This document shows positions 1 through 10,090 of a stretch of 64,000 nt of DNA, in pieces (positions within the stretch are counted from its first letter, which is position 1; every line of letters begins with the position of its first letter). Source of the DNA: Lactobacillus kimbladii (lineage in GTDB: Bacteria; Bacillota; Bacilli; Lactobacillales; Lactobacillaceae); the NCBI RefSeq assembly GCF_000970755.1, contig NZ_KQ034007.1, positions 758,240-822,239 of the forward strand. The letters are read 5' to 3'. A model generated the notes under the pieces. It saw nothing but the letters and a program-made list of their open reading frames with translations, made no database searches and was not told where the DNA came from. The position numbers and the translations under genes are program-made.

Positions 1-814
1 TGCGCAAAAGGCCATCAATTAGCAATTTGGAAGTAGATGCAGGACGTAAATCCTTATCTTCAATACCAGGTTGTAAGCGACGTTCCCAAGCTGGTTGCAT
101 AATGTGGGCAATCATGACAGCAGGCAGACCATTTTGAATTAAATGATGATAGATTTGCCCGTAAGATTCCATCCATTTGTCAGCAGGCAAGGAGTTAATT
201 GAGCTCAAGAGGTGTTGGTCGCGTTCATCAACGCCGTCTCCAGGGAAGTGTTTAGCTACCGGAATAACATGATTAGCCTTAAGACCTTTGATTTGTGAAT
301 CAGACATTCTGATGACACGCTCTTTATTGCTGCCAAATGTGCGCACATTCATGATCGGGTTACGGAAGTTTTGGTCTAAATCAACAATTGGTGCAAAAGA
401 CATGTTGCCGCCAACTTGTTTTGCTTCATAGCCTGATACATCCCCTAAATTATATGCATTCTGTTCGTCATCCGTAGCGGCAACCTGTAAGGGTCTGCCA
501 AACCATGTGCCTTCAGTTAATAAACCATTGCCGCCAGCTTCCAAATTAGCAGCAATGAACAGGGGCGTTTGACTTGCTTTCTGCGAAACAGCAATTTCGC
601 GCTGCAATTTTTGGGCTTTATCAGGCCGGTACATGATGCCACCTGGTTGATATTTTTTAACAAACTCTGTTAAGTCAGTGTTGTCTTCATCCTCACCAAT
701 TACAAAGAAAAGTTGTCCTATTTTAGCTGAAAGTGGCATGTTAGTTACTTTATTTTTGACAAAATCAATTTCTGCGCTTGATAAGTTGTACGGACTTTGA
801 GTTAAATCAGTCAT
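1..814 (-). CDS. Glycoside hydrolase family 3 (beta-N-acetylhexosaminidase-like), 3' end outside window
   Basis: Reading leftward from an ATG at 814, the frame is open for 271 codons to the window edge, so only the N-terminal part is visible. The start follows a strong GGGAGG site. The protein begins MTDLTQSPYNLSSAEIDFV and lacks a signal peptide. Around residues 185-200 it carries AKHFPGDGVDERDQH, the KHFPGDG motif with downstream Asp/His typical of NagZ-type GH3 enzymes, and earlier AANLEAGGNG and FAPIVDLD, which match the family's substrate-binding strands. By family knowledge it removes terminal GlcNAc (or another beta-linked sugar) from muropeptides or chitin-like oligosaccharides, probably in the cytoplasm. 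It is divergent from the AraC-type gene across a 136-base gap, so that regulator may control it. The family is clear; the substrate is not. Confidence 0.9.
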   Translation of the reverse strand, partial: MTDLTQSPYNLSSAEIDFVKNKVTNMPLSAKIGQLFFVIGEDEDNTDLTEFVKKYQPGGIMYRPDKAQKLQREIAVSQKASQTPLFIAANLEAGGNGLLTEGTWFGRPLQVAATDDEQNAYNLGDVSGYEAKQVGGNMSFAPIVDLDQNFRNPIMNVRTFGSNKERVIRMSDSQIKGLKANHVIPVAKHFPGDGVDERDQHLLSSINSLPADKWMESYGQIYHHLIQNGLPAVMIAHIMQPAWERRLQPGIEDKDLRPASTSKLLIDGLLR

Positions 815-950
815 ATTTTCCTCCCAAATTTTGAAAAGTCTTGCTTTGTTCTTCATTTTAACTTAATGTAAAAAAGTAAACTATTGTTAAATTACATGAT
901 AAAACTGTCTATTTCACAGAATTTAAGTCACTAATTAAAAGGGATCAAAA

Positions 951-1961
951 ATGCATGAAAAAATAATTCAAATGTTACGCCAGAATAATGGCTTTCGCGA
1001 CTGGAATACTATGTTGCAAGATTTTAAATCAGGTGACTTTAAATTAAAAGTTGCTGGTCGTATTAATAGTGAACCTATTTATGAATTCTTTAATACATAT
1101 TCAGATAACTTCGTCTTAAACAGTAGTTCTATTACAATTTCTGTTCAGCCTGTACAATCATATATTCCTTTTCACGTTCATGATTATGTAGAAATTAATA
1201 TACCTTTAGTAGGTAATTGTGTCGTAGTAACAGAGCATGAGCGTATTAAAGTTAATCAGGATAATATGATTTTTATCGGTATCAAAACTCCTCACAAAGT
1301 AGAACCAATTGGTAAAAATGGTGTAGTTTTAAATATTGAGCTCCGAACCTCTGCTTTTTCTCTAAATGAACTTGATTTTTTACAATCAAAGGGTAAGGGC
1401 GTTTCAATTTCCAACTTGCTTTTTTCTTTATTGTCAGACGAAGATCATGGTGAAGGGCGATATAGTCTGTTCGAGATTGACCATGATTCCAAAATTACTG
1501 CTATTATTTACGATATCATTGACGAATATTATGATGACAAAATTCAGTCTGACCAGATCATTAAATTAGAAATGTTGACTATGTTTTCCTTACTCATCAG
1601 AAAAACTTTTTATCGTGAAGCTCAAGTCACTGACTCAAAAAAGAAAAACAATAATTTGCTTTCCTTGTTACTTTACATTGAAAAAAATTATTCTGATATC
1701 ACATTGGAGCAAATGGCGCAGCATTTTGGCTTTAATCCTAATTATTTATCAGATTATTTAAAAAATGAAACTGGATTGTCATTTATTAAACTGGTTCAGT
1801 TGCAAAGGGTGAATGTCGCCGCAAAATACTTGACCTACACTAAGGCTTCAATCGAAAAGATTGCTGCCAGAGTAGGATATGAAAATGCGTCCTATTTTTA
1901 TAAAATTTTTAGACATTACTTTGGCATTTCTCCAGCAAAATACCGTTCTAATACCAGATGA
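951..1961 (+). CDS. AraC-family transcriptional regulator
   Basis: A 336-residue protein with an N-terminal cupin-like sensor region (residues about 50-125, including IPFHVHDYVEINIPL, a typical AraC sugar-pocket strand) and a C-terminal double helix-turn-helix. The first HTH is around TLEQMAQHFGFNPNYLSDYL and the second around SIEKIAARVGYENASYFYKI, ending with the family signature FGISPAKYR. The family binds tandem DNA half-sites and usually activates a neighbouring sugar operon when ligand is bound. It sits between the divergent GH3 gene and the PTS EIIC/6-phospho-beta-glucosidase pair 141 bases downstream; either or both are likely targets. The ATG at 951 has only a modest AAAGGG site about 7 bases upstream. 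The inducer cannot be read from the sequence. Confidence 0.9.
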   Translation: MHEKIIQMLRQNNGFRDWNTMLQDFKSGDFKLKVAGRINSEPIYEFFNTYSDNFVLNSSSITISVQPVQSYIPFHVHDYVEINIPLVGNCVVVTEHERIKVNQDNMIFIGIKTPHKVEPIGKNGVVLNIELRTSAFSLNELDFLQSKGKGVSISNLLFSLLSDEDHGEGRYSLFEIDHDSKITAIIYDIIDEYYDDKIQSDQIIKLEMLTMFSLLIRKTFYREAQVTDSKKKNNNLLSLLLYIEKNYSDITLEQMAQHFGFNPNYLSDYLKNETGLSFIKLVQLQRVNVAAKYLTYTKASIEKIAARVGYENASYFYKIFRHYFGISPAKYRSNTR

Positions 1962-2069
1962 TAGCCTCTTTTTTCGATTTCTTATTTTCCTAAAATCTGT
2001 GAAATCAACATAGATTGTCTAGCTTTTGCATATTGTTCGCTTATTTCAATGAACATATACTTTAAGAAA

Positions 2070-2083
2070 TGAAAGCGAATTAA
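2070..2083 (+). promoter_or_regulatory. Candidate CcpA catabolite-response element upstream of PTS EIIC
   Basis: TGAAAGCGAATTAA matches the cre consensus TGWAANCGNTNWCA at all but two fixed positions and lies about 20 bases before the EIIC start. Position and context (PTS sugar operon) fit catabolite repression, but a two-mismatch site in AT-rich DNA is weak evidence. Confidence 0.3.
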
Positions 2084-2102
2084 TAAGATAGGAGCGTAGA
2101 AA

Positions 2103-3377
2103 ATGAAAAATTTTCAAAAATGGCTGGAAAAATATCTGGTCCCGTTTTCAAATAAATTAGGACAAAATAAGGTTCTGCAAAGTATATCTTCAGGTATGGT
2201 AATGACATTACCAGTTACTATTGGTGCCTCGGTGTTCTCAATATTTGCCAGCTTTCCAATCAAACCTGTTGCAGATTGGTTTGCTAAGGTGGGAATAACC
2301 CCGTCAATGTCAGCTATTGTTAATGGTACGATGAACATTTTAGCTGTTTTTATAGCTTTTACCATTGCTTATAATTATGCCAAAAGCTGCAAGCAAAACG
2401 GAATTGTTGCTGGCTTATTCGGTTTGGCCAGCTTTTTCGTATTAATGCCACAAACTGTTCCCGGTAAAAAGCCTGTTAATGCCTTTCAAATGACATATTT
2501 GGGTAGCGAAGGCATAATTGTAGCAATTATTTTGTCAATTTTAATCGGAGTATTTTACGTTAAATTAAGCAAAAATAAGAAACTGACTATTAAACTGCCA
2601 GATTCGGTTCCCAGTATGGTCAGTTCGTCAATTGAGCCACTGATAATTGGCATAATCATATTTATTGCTGTCTTTATCGTAAGGGCAATATTTGATTTTT
2701 CTCCGTTTAATAACGTATTTGACTTTATTAATAAGTTAATAACCACGCCGTTAATGCACGTCGGTGGTTCACCATTAACTTTAATCCTGATTTTTGCTCT
2801 GTCCAATGTTTTATTTACATTTGGAATTCATCCAGCTGCTATCGAATCTGTGGTTATACCATTAATTATCTCAATGATGGTTAGCAGTACACCCGCTTTT
2901 CAAGCTGGGAAGACTATTCCATACTTGAGTAATCTGGTAGTTTTTGCATTTTCAAATAATGACGCAGCAGGTGCTACTCTTGGTCTGGTTTTAATGGGTT
3001 TAATACTAAGTAAGTCTAAGCGGTACAAGGAATTCTTTAAGGTTTCTGCTTTGCCAAATCTATTCAATATAAATGAACCTATTATCTTTGGTATGCCAAT
3101 TGTTTTAAACCCACTGATGTTTATACCCTTTGTTTTATCAACCTTTGTTTCTGGTGGCATCGGTTTGTTAGCCGTAAAGATCGGTTTTATTACTAATTAC
3201 AACCCCAGCTTAGGAATGGGAATGCCATGGACAATGCCGAAAATAATTGCTGATACAATGATTATGGGTTGGCAAGGGGCAGTAGTTTGGTTAATTAACT
3301 TTTTACTGATGTTTGTGATTTATCTGCCATTCTTTAGGGTTGCAGATAAGCAGGCATTTGAAGAGGAGAATAAGTAA
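2103..3377 (+). CDS. PTS lactose/cellobiose-family EIIC permease
   Basis: A 424-residue integral membrane protein with roughly ten hydrophobic segments and no EIIA or EIIB domain. The N-terminus (MKNFQKWLEKYLVPFSNKLG) and the late motif FNINEPIIFGMPIVLNP are diagnostic for the CelB/LacE-type EIIC family. EIIC forms the transport channel for cellobiose or related beta-glucosides, which are phosphorylated on entry; it needs EIIA and EIIB partners, and none are encoded beside it, so they must come from elsewhere in the genome. The ATG follows a GGAG site. Its stop codon is 2 bases before the 6-phospho-beta-glucosidase start, so the two form an operon for uptake and hydrolysis of the same sugar. 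An AraC-type gene lies upstream. Confidence 0.93.
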   Translation: MKNFQKWLEKYLVPFSNKLGQNKVLQSISSGMVMTLPVTIGASVFSIFASFPIKPVADWFAKVGITPSMSAIVNGTMNILAVFIAFTIAYNYAKSCKQNGIVAGLFGLASFFVLMPQTVPGKKPVNAFQMTYLGSEGIIVAIILSILIGVFYVKLSKNKKLTIKLPDSVPSMVSSSIEPLIIGIIIFIAVFIVRAIFDFSPFNNVFDFINKLITTPLMHVGGSPLTLILIFALSNVLFTFGIHPAAIESVVIPLIISMMVSSTPAFQAGKTIPYLSNLVVFAFSNNDAAGATLGLVLMGLILSKSKRYKEFFKVSALPNLFNINEPIIFGMPIVLNPLMFIPFVLSTFVSGGIGLLAVKIGFITNYNPSLGMGMPWTMPKIIADTMIMGWQGAVVWLINFLLMFVIYLPFFRVADKQAFEEENK

Positions 3378-3379
3378 AT

Positions 3380-4798
3380 ATGGACAATCAATTTCATCTT
3401 CAAGATGATTTTCCTAAAAATTTTCTCTGGGGAGCTAGTACTTCGGCTTTCCAGGTTGAAGGCGCCGCATATGAAGATGGCAAGGGAGAATCGGTTGCTG
3501 ATTTAAGATCTCAAAACAGTAAATTTTTAGATACTTCAGTTTCTGTTGATCATTATCATCATGTTGAAGAAGATGTGGCTTTAATGGCAAAATTAGGATT
3601 GAAAAGTTATCGTTTTTCAATCTCATGGTCGCGGATTTTTCCTCACGGCAATGATAAAGAACCTAATCAAAAAGGAATTGCTTTTTATAATAAACTAATC
3701 AATTTACTAATCAAAAATCAAATTGAGCCTATTGTAACAATGTTTCACTTTGATTGCCCCATTTCTTTAGTAAAACAGTATGGTGGTTGGGCTAATCGCA
3801 AGGTCATTAATGATTTTTATAACTATGCCAAAACGCTCTTTAATGAATTTGGAGATAGAGTTAAATATTGGTTAACTATTAATGAACAATCTCTGCTGGC
3901 TAATGTCCCTGAAATGAATGGGATTAAGGATAACGACTTGCGCCTCTTAAGAGAAAAAGGCGAAAATTCAAACTATAATATGTTTTTAGCTCAGGCGAAA
4001 GTATACCGGCTTTGTCACGATCTGTTTCCTGACTCTATGATTGGACCAGCAGTCTCCTATATGACTAATTTTCCTTATGATCATACTTCTAAAAATGCAC
4101 TCAAAAGTAAGAACATGGAAGACTTAATCTCATTTATTGATATGGATGTGGCTCTGAGGGGAGAACTGCCTAGTTATTATTTACGTTACTTGGAAGATAG
4201 CAAAATCACTCTTGATTACCATGAAGGGGATGCAGATATTTTAAAAAACGGACGTGCTAATTTCTTAGGGTTAAATTGGTATTCAACGTCAGTTTTTAAG
4301 CTGAGCAATGAAGAAAGCCCCAAAATGCTCGCCGGTGTCATCTCCAATGTTGAAAAAGTAACAGACGACCGGTTGATGAACTCCGAATGGGACTTTTCTT
4401 ATGACCCTGTCGGTTTGCGTTTTGCTCTGCAAAAAGTCAATGATCGTTATCCCCATATTCCGATTATTATTACCGAATGTGGTTGGCCTGAACGGGACCA
4501 ACTTGAAAACGGTCAGGTACATGACCCAAAACGGATCAAGTATCTCAACGGGCACATTTTTGAACTACGTGAAGCTATTAAAGACGGAGTTAATGTCATT
4601 TCTTTTAATCCGTGGTCATTTTTAGATTTGTTAAGTGTTAACGATGGGATGGACAAGCGTTACGGCTTGGTTTATGTTAACAGGAACAATCAGTCAATGC
4701 TTGATATGAAGAGATATCCCAAGGATAGTTTCTACTTTTATCAAAAAGTAATTGCTACGAATGGTAAAAACGTGACCAAAATGGAAATTGATGAGTAG
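3380..4798 (+). CDS. GH1 6-phospho-beta-glucosidase
   Basis: A 472-residue GH1 barrel enzyme. The N-terminal signature is present (FPKNFLWGASTSAFQVEGAA). The acid/base glutamate lies in TINEQS and the nucleophile in IITECGWPE; the usual residue after the nucleophile Glu is Asn (TENG), here Cys, a mild departure. The C-terminal LVYVNRNNQ resembles the phosphate-recognition end of 6-phospho-glucosidases. It should hydrolyse the phosphorylated beta-glucoside delivered by the adjacent EIIC into glucose 6-phosphate and glucose or an aglycone in the cytoplasm. Its RBS (GAGGAG) lies within the end of the EIIC gene, so the two are probably translated from one mRNA. Confidence 0.92.
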   Translation: MDNQFHLQDDFPKNFLWGASTSAFQVEGAAYEDGKGESVADLRSQNSKFLDTSVSVDHYHHVEEDVALMAKLGLKSYRFSISWSRIFPHGNDKEPNQKGIAFYNKLINLLIKNQIEPIVTMFHFDCPISLVKQYGGWANRKVINDFYNYAKTLFNEFGDRVKYWLTINEQSLLANVPEMNGIKDNDLRLLREKGENSNYNMFLAQAKVYRLCHDLFPDSMIGPAVSYMTNFPYDHTSKNALKSKNMEDLISFIDMDVALRGELPSYYLRYLEDSKITLDYHEGDADILKNGRANFLGLNWYSTSVFKLSNEESPKMLAGVISNVEKVTDDRLMNSEWDFSYDPVGLRFALQKVNDRYPHIPIIITECGWPERDQLENGQVHDPKRIKYLNGHIFELREAIKDGVNVISFNPWSFLDLLSVNDGMDKRYGLVYVNRNNQSMLDMKRYPKDSFYFYQKVIATNGKNVTKMEIDE

Positions 4799-4889
4799 GC
4801 TTTGATTATAATTTGATGAAAAGTTTTTAAAACAATATTTAAATCGCGTCAAAGCCAGCTTCGAAAATTTAATTATTTTGAATAGCAAA

Positions 4890-4927
4890 TAAAAGGACTT
4901 TAGAATTGTGATTTTAAAGCCCTTTTT
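4890..4927 (+). terminator. Rho-independent terminator of the EIIC/6-phospho-beta-glucosidase operon
   Basis: The arms AAAAGGACTTTA and TTTAAAGCCCTTTT pair, followed by a T run. It ends the operon about 90 bases after the GH1 stop. Apart from this hairpin, I see no gene between 4799 and 5168; that stretch is AT-rich. Confidence 0.75.
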
Positions 4928-5168
4928 GATAATTGAAAAAGCAATTAAATTACATAACTCACAAAAATGTTCAAAATGCTTTCATCAAAAAAATGATTCT
5001 AAAAAAAGTTTACTAATGCTTACGGATGTAAACATTTTGCAACAATAACAATTAAAATAAATAATTTTAGCAAAACTACTTTTAGGTGATTAAATAACTA
5101 AAAAAAGCCCCATTTTTTGCCTAAAAAAAGGTATAATTTGAAATGAATTGAAGGGAGTTTTTTTACAA

Positions 5169-5345
5169 ATGATGTGTGATAATTTGTTTCTTAAAATCTT
5201 GTGGGTAGTCGTTTACGCTATTACCGCTTATTTTACCTTTACCGGCAGCATGATGATGGCGATGTACTGGATGGCAGGCGGTATGCTGGCCCAAGCAGTA
5301 GTTGATCTTGTTTATCATTTTTGGCCAAATCGTAAAAAGTGTTAA
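5169..5345 (+). CDS. Small membrane protein of unknown function
   Basis: A 58-residue protein (MMCDNLFLKILWVVVYAITA...) with two predicted membrane-spanning stretches, the second rich in Met and Gly, and a basic tail ending NRKKC. I chose the ATG at 5169 because AAGGGAG lies 11 bases upstream at 5151; an earlier in-frame TTG at 5148 overlaps that site and is unlikely. A good -10 box (TATAAT, 5132-5137) precedes it, so it seems to have its own promoter, and a strong terminator follows at once. I do not recognise the family. Its convergent neighbour, the serine hydrolase, shares the terminator. Confidence 0.65.
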   Translation: MMCDNLFLKILWVVVYAITAYFTFTGSMMMAMYWMAGGMLAQAVVDLVYHFWPNRKKC

Positions 5346-5378
5346 AAAAGCAGCTTCTATTAAACGAAGCTGCTTTTT
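5345..5378. terminator. Bidirectional terminator between convergent genes
   Basis: AAAAAGCAGCTTC and GAAGCTGCTTTTT are perfect inverted repeats around a short loop, with A and T runs on either side, so it can work for the small membrane protein (+) and the serine hydrolase (-). Confidence 0.9.
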
Positions 5379-6387
5379 ATTCGTCGTTTTCTTTTAAAAA
5401 GCTCTGAATAATTCTTTCTCTCATAGTTAGAAAGACCTGATTATGACCAGTAGGGTGAATACGATTGGTTAAAAGAATTAAGCCAGACTTTTTTACGCGG
5501 TCAAGAAGCATAAGAACACCAGTGAAGCCAGTATGCAGAATTAGGGGGTAATGCAACTGAGGGTCAAAGCGCAAGTCCCAGCCCCATGAGCGTGGCTTGA
5601 CACCCGCCGGATTTTTATTATCGAATAACATTGCGACAAGTTCTTGACTGAAGGGCAGAATTTGTTTATCTAAGCCCAAGTAACCTTTACTTAATTTAAC
5701 CAAGTCATTCATTGTGGAGAAAAGTCCTGCTGAACCGCAATCACTGCCAAGCTGGCGTGCTTTAGGATCGTGCGGCTCACCCTGCAAAACTTTTCCTTGG
5801 TAAACAGCGGTGGGCACACATAAGTCCTTAGGGGGATTGAATGTCGTGTTTTCCAAACCTGAGGGCTCAATTATTAATTTTTGACCAACTTCTTGAACTG
5901 GTTGACCAAATATTTTTTTAACAACCAGCCCCAACAAGATAAAATTCGTATCGGCATAGCGCATTTTATGTTCAAACTCGTCTGTGACAGGTAAATGAAT
6001 AATGGCATTGATTAATTCGTCGCGAGATAATTGATCGCGCTTTTCAATCCAGCCACGGATTCCGCTAGTGTGGGTAAGCAGATGAAAAAGGCGGACACGT
6101 TCATCTTTAAATTCAGGAATAAAATCGTGCAGTGGTTCAGTAAAATTGAGCTGCCCATCTTGATATAATTTAAGCAAAATATTTTCAGTAATAATTACTT
6201 TGGTCAGACTGGCTAGATCATAAATGGCAAACGGACTAAGCTGCGTAACCGTCGGATAAGTACTTGCAAAGCCGACAGTTGAAGTGAAAACTTGTTCATT
6301 TTTTATAAAAGCATAGTTAACGCCCGGTACAATGCGTTCCGTAACCATTGATTCAATTAAATTTTGGCTGTTTGAGTAGTCAATCAT
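5377..6387 (-). CDS. Serine hydrolase, beta-lactamase class C / penicillin-binding-protein-like
   Basis: A 336-residue protein of the class C beta-lactamase/DD-peptidase/esterase superfamily. The catalytic SxxK motif is SLTK (in DLASLTKVI, about residue 60). The second motif is in the YADTNF stretch, where the usual YxN is partly altered, and the third box is HTGFTG near residue 285 in place of KTG. No signal peptide or membrane segment is visible, so it is probably a cytoplasmic esterase or peptidase-like enzyme rather than a cell-wall transpeptidase. The start at 6387 has an AAAGGA site. It is transcribed alone, convergent with the small membrane protein. The true substrate cannot be told. 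Confidence 0.88.
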   Translation of the reverse strand: MIDYSNSQNLIESMVTERIVPGVNYAFIKNEQVFTSTVGFASTYPTVTQLSPFAIYDLASLTKVIITENILLKLYQDGQLNFTEPLHDFIPEFKDERVRLFHLLTHTSGIRGWIEKRDQLSRDELINAIIHLPVTDEFEHKMRYADTNFILLGLVVKKIFGQPVQEVGQKLIIEPSGLENTTFNPPKDLCVPTAVYQGKVLQGEPHDPKARQLGSDCGSAGLFSTMNDLVKLSKGYLGLDKQILPFSQELVAMLFDNKNPAGVKPRSWGWDLRFDPQLHYPLILHTGFTGVLMLLDRVKKSGLILLTNRIHPTGHNQVFLTMRERIIQSFLKENDE

Positions 6388-6506
6388 ATAAACTATCCTT
6401 TGTTAAAAGTTTCTTACTCTATTATATACAATTCATTGATTTATTTTTGCAAATAAGTGCGAATGAAATTTTAAATGTTAAAAAACAGATTTAATGGTAA
6501 ATTTGA

Positions 6507-6520
6507 TGTAATCGCTTGCA
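6507..6520 (+). promoter_or_regulatory. CcpA catabolite-response element (cre) of the bgl operon
   Basis: TGTAATCGCTTGCA fits the cre consensus TGWAANCGNTNWCA at 13 of 14 positions. It overlaps the -35 box of the promoter at 6516-6544, the arrangement expected for CcpA repression in the presence of preferred sugars. Confidence 0.75.
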
Positions 6521-6544
6521 TAAATGGAATTCTAATGTTAGATT
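6516..6544 (+). promoter_or_regulatory. Promoter of the bgl PTS operon
   Basis: TTGCAT (6516-6521), a 17-base spacer and TAGATT (6539-6544). A transcript from about 6551 would carry the RAT and terminator leader described below. Confidence 0.55.
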
Positions 6545-6575
6545 TAAGTTTGTAAAATAAAAGAACTTTTATTTG

Positions 6576-6606
6576 ACGTGTTACTGGTAATGCAGGCAAG
6601 ATCAAA
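6576..6606 (+). promoter_or_regulatory. RAT antiterminator RNA site for a LicT/BglG-type protein
   Basis: The stretch TGTTACTGGTAATGCAGGCA followed by AGATCAAA matches the ribonucleic antiterminator of the bgl/lic/sac family, whose conserved parts are TGTTACTG and GCAGGCAA on either side of a short loop. The antiterminator protein encoded at the end of the same operon (10091-10942) is the obvious binder. The 3' bases of this site are shared with the left arm of the terminator, so the two structures exclude each other. Confidence 0.85.
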
Positions 6607-6664
6607 TGTATGTAATTAATAACCGAGATTAACGGTTTTATTTACGTATGTTTGGTCTTTTTTA
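6598..6664 (+). terminator. Conditional terminator in the bgl leader
   Basis: The left arm at 6598-6615 and the right arm at 6642-6659 pair over 18 positions if G-U pairs are allowed, followed by a run of T. An inner AACCG/CGGTT hairpin sits in the loop. The left arm begins inside the RAT site, so binding of the active antiterminator would prevent the hairpin and allow read-through into the PTS gene. Confidence 0.8.
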
Positions 6665-6673
6665 TTGAAATAA

Positions 6674-8614
<1,941 letters not shown>

Positions 8615-8654
8615 TATCTTAGTCTAAAAAAATGATTAAATAGAGGAGTAAAAT

Positions 8655-10061
8655 ATGGAAAAATTTGATTCAGACTTTTTATGGGGTGCGTCCTCATCAG
8701 CCTTTCAAATTGAAGGCGGCTGGAACGAAGATGGTAAGGGAGAATCAGTAGCAGATTATAATTCTTTTGTTCATGCTGGTCCTGAACAAGCTGATACAAA
8801 GGTAGCCAGTGATTTTTATCATCATTATCGAGAAGATATTTCTTTAATGAAAGAATTAGGTCTTAAAGTATACCGTTTTTCCATTGCCTGGTCGAGAATT
8901 ATTCCTGACGGTGATGGTCAGGTTAACCAAAAGGGAATCGACTTTTACAATAAAGTGATTGACTGCCTAATCAAAAATGGGATTGAGCCGTTTGTTACCT
9001 TATATCATTTTGATTTGCCTCTGGCCTTGGTAGAAAAATATAACGGCTGGGAAAACAGGTCTTGCATTTCTGCTTTTAGAAGATACGCCCAAATATGTTT
9101 TAAAGAATTTGGTGACAGAGTCAAGAACTGGCAGGTGATCAATGAGCAAAACCTGATGGTTCGTGTAGACGAGCGCTTAAATATGTATCATGTTGAAGCC
9201 AAGAATAAAGAACGTGTCAGAGCACAAATGGATTACAATATGTTTGTAGCAAGTGCCTACGTTATGCAAGATTGTCATAAGATGATGCCCAACGGTAAAA
9301 TAGGACCAGCAATATCATCCACCATGACTTATCCGGCATCTACTAAGCCACTTGATGTTTGGGCTGCTAAAATGAATGATAATTTTAAGACTAATTATGC
9401 TCTAGAAATGTATTGTCATGGTCAATATCCTGGGTACTATAGCAATTACCTTAAAAAAGTTGGCATTTTGCCATCAATGCAGGATCAAGATGAGCAAGTA
9501 TTACGGGATGCTCGGCCTGACTTCATAGCAGTCAATTATTACCGTACGCTCGTTGCCAGTTACTTGCCGAGCGATGCCAAGCACCCATTTGGTACAAGGA
9601 AAAATGATGTGGATTTTGATCTGTATGGCTATTTTAAGATCGAAAAAAATACTAACTTGTCCGCAACGGAATATGGTGCTCAAATCGATCCAATTGGCTT
9701 GAGAATTGTCCTAAATGAATATTATCGTCAGTTTCGTTTACCAATGATTATTACTGAAAATGGTTTAGGTACTCCAGACATTATGGCAAAGGATGGCAAG
9801 ATTCATGATCAATACCGCATAAACTATCTTGCAGATCATATCCGGGCTTGTTATGATGCAATTCAGGACGGGGTAAAGCTAATCGGTTATTGTCCTTGGT
9901 CAGTTATGGATCTGTTAAGTTCACATCAGGGATTTAAAAAGCGTTATGGCTTTATTTACGTCAATAGAACTGACAATGATCTAAAAGATCTACGTCGGAT
10001 TCCCAAGGATAGTTTTTACTGGTACCAAAAGGTTATTACAAACAAAGGATTGGTCAACTAA
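8655..10061 (+). CDS. GH1 6-phospho-beta-glucosidase of the bgl operon
   Basis: A 468-residue GH1 enzyme. FLWGASSSAFQIEGGWNEDG is the N-terminal signature, the acid/base Glu lies in VINEQN and the nucleophile in IITENGLG. It should split phosphorylated beta-glucosides from the upstream EIIBCA into glucose 6-phosphate plus the rest. It is a paralogue of the enzyme at 3380-4798, with the same C-terminal pattern (PKDSFYWYQKVI), but has the normal TENG motif. GAGGAG precedes the ATG, 40 bases after the PTS stop. The antiterminator gene follows. Confidence 0.94.
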   Translation: MEKFDSDFLWGASSSAFQIEGGWNEDGKGESVADYNSFVHAGPEQADTKVASDFYHHYREDISLMKELGLKVYRFSIAWSRIIPDGDGQVNQKGIDFYNKVIDCLIKNGIEPFVTLYHFDLPLALVEKYNGWENRSCISAFRRYAQICFKEFGDRVKNWQVINEQNLMVRVDERLNMYHVEAKNKERVRAQMDYNMFVASAYVMQDCHKMMPNGKIGPAISSTMTYPASTKPLDVWAAKMNDNFKTNYALEMYCHGQYPGYYSNYLKKVGILPSMQDQDEQVLRDARPDFIAVNYYRTLVASYLPSDAKHPFGTRKNDVDFDLYGYFKIEKNTNLSATEYGAQIDPIGLRIVLNEYYRQFRLPMIITENGLGTPDIMAKDGKIHDQYRINYLADHIRACYDAIQDGVKLIGYCPWSVMDLLSSHQGFKKRYGFIYVNRTDNDLKDLRRIPKDSFYWYQKVITNKGLVN

Positions 10062-10090
10062 ACAATAGTATGCAACTAGGTGGTGAGCTG

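Noticed and set aside
1962-2102. RAT antiterminator site before the cellobiose EIIC gene
   Set aside because: No TGTTACTG/GCAGGCA pattern and no overlapping terminator; control by the AraC-type neighbour or CcpA is more likely.
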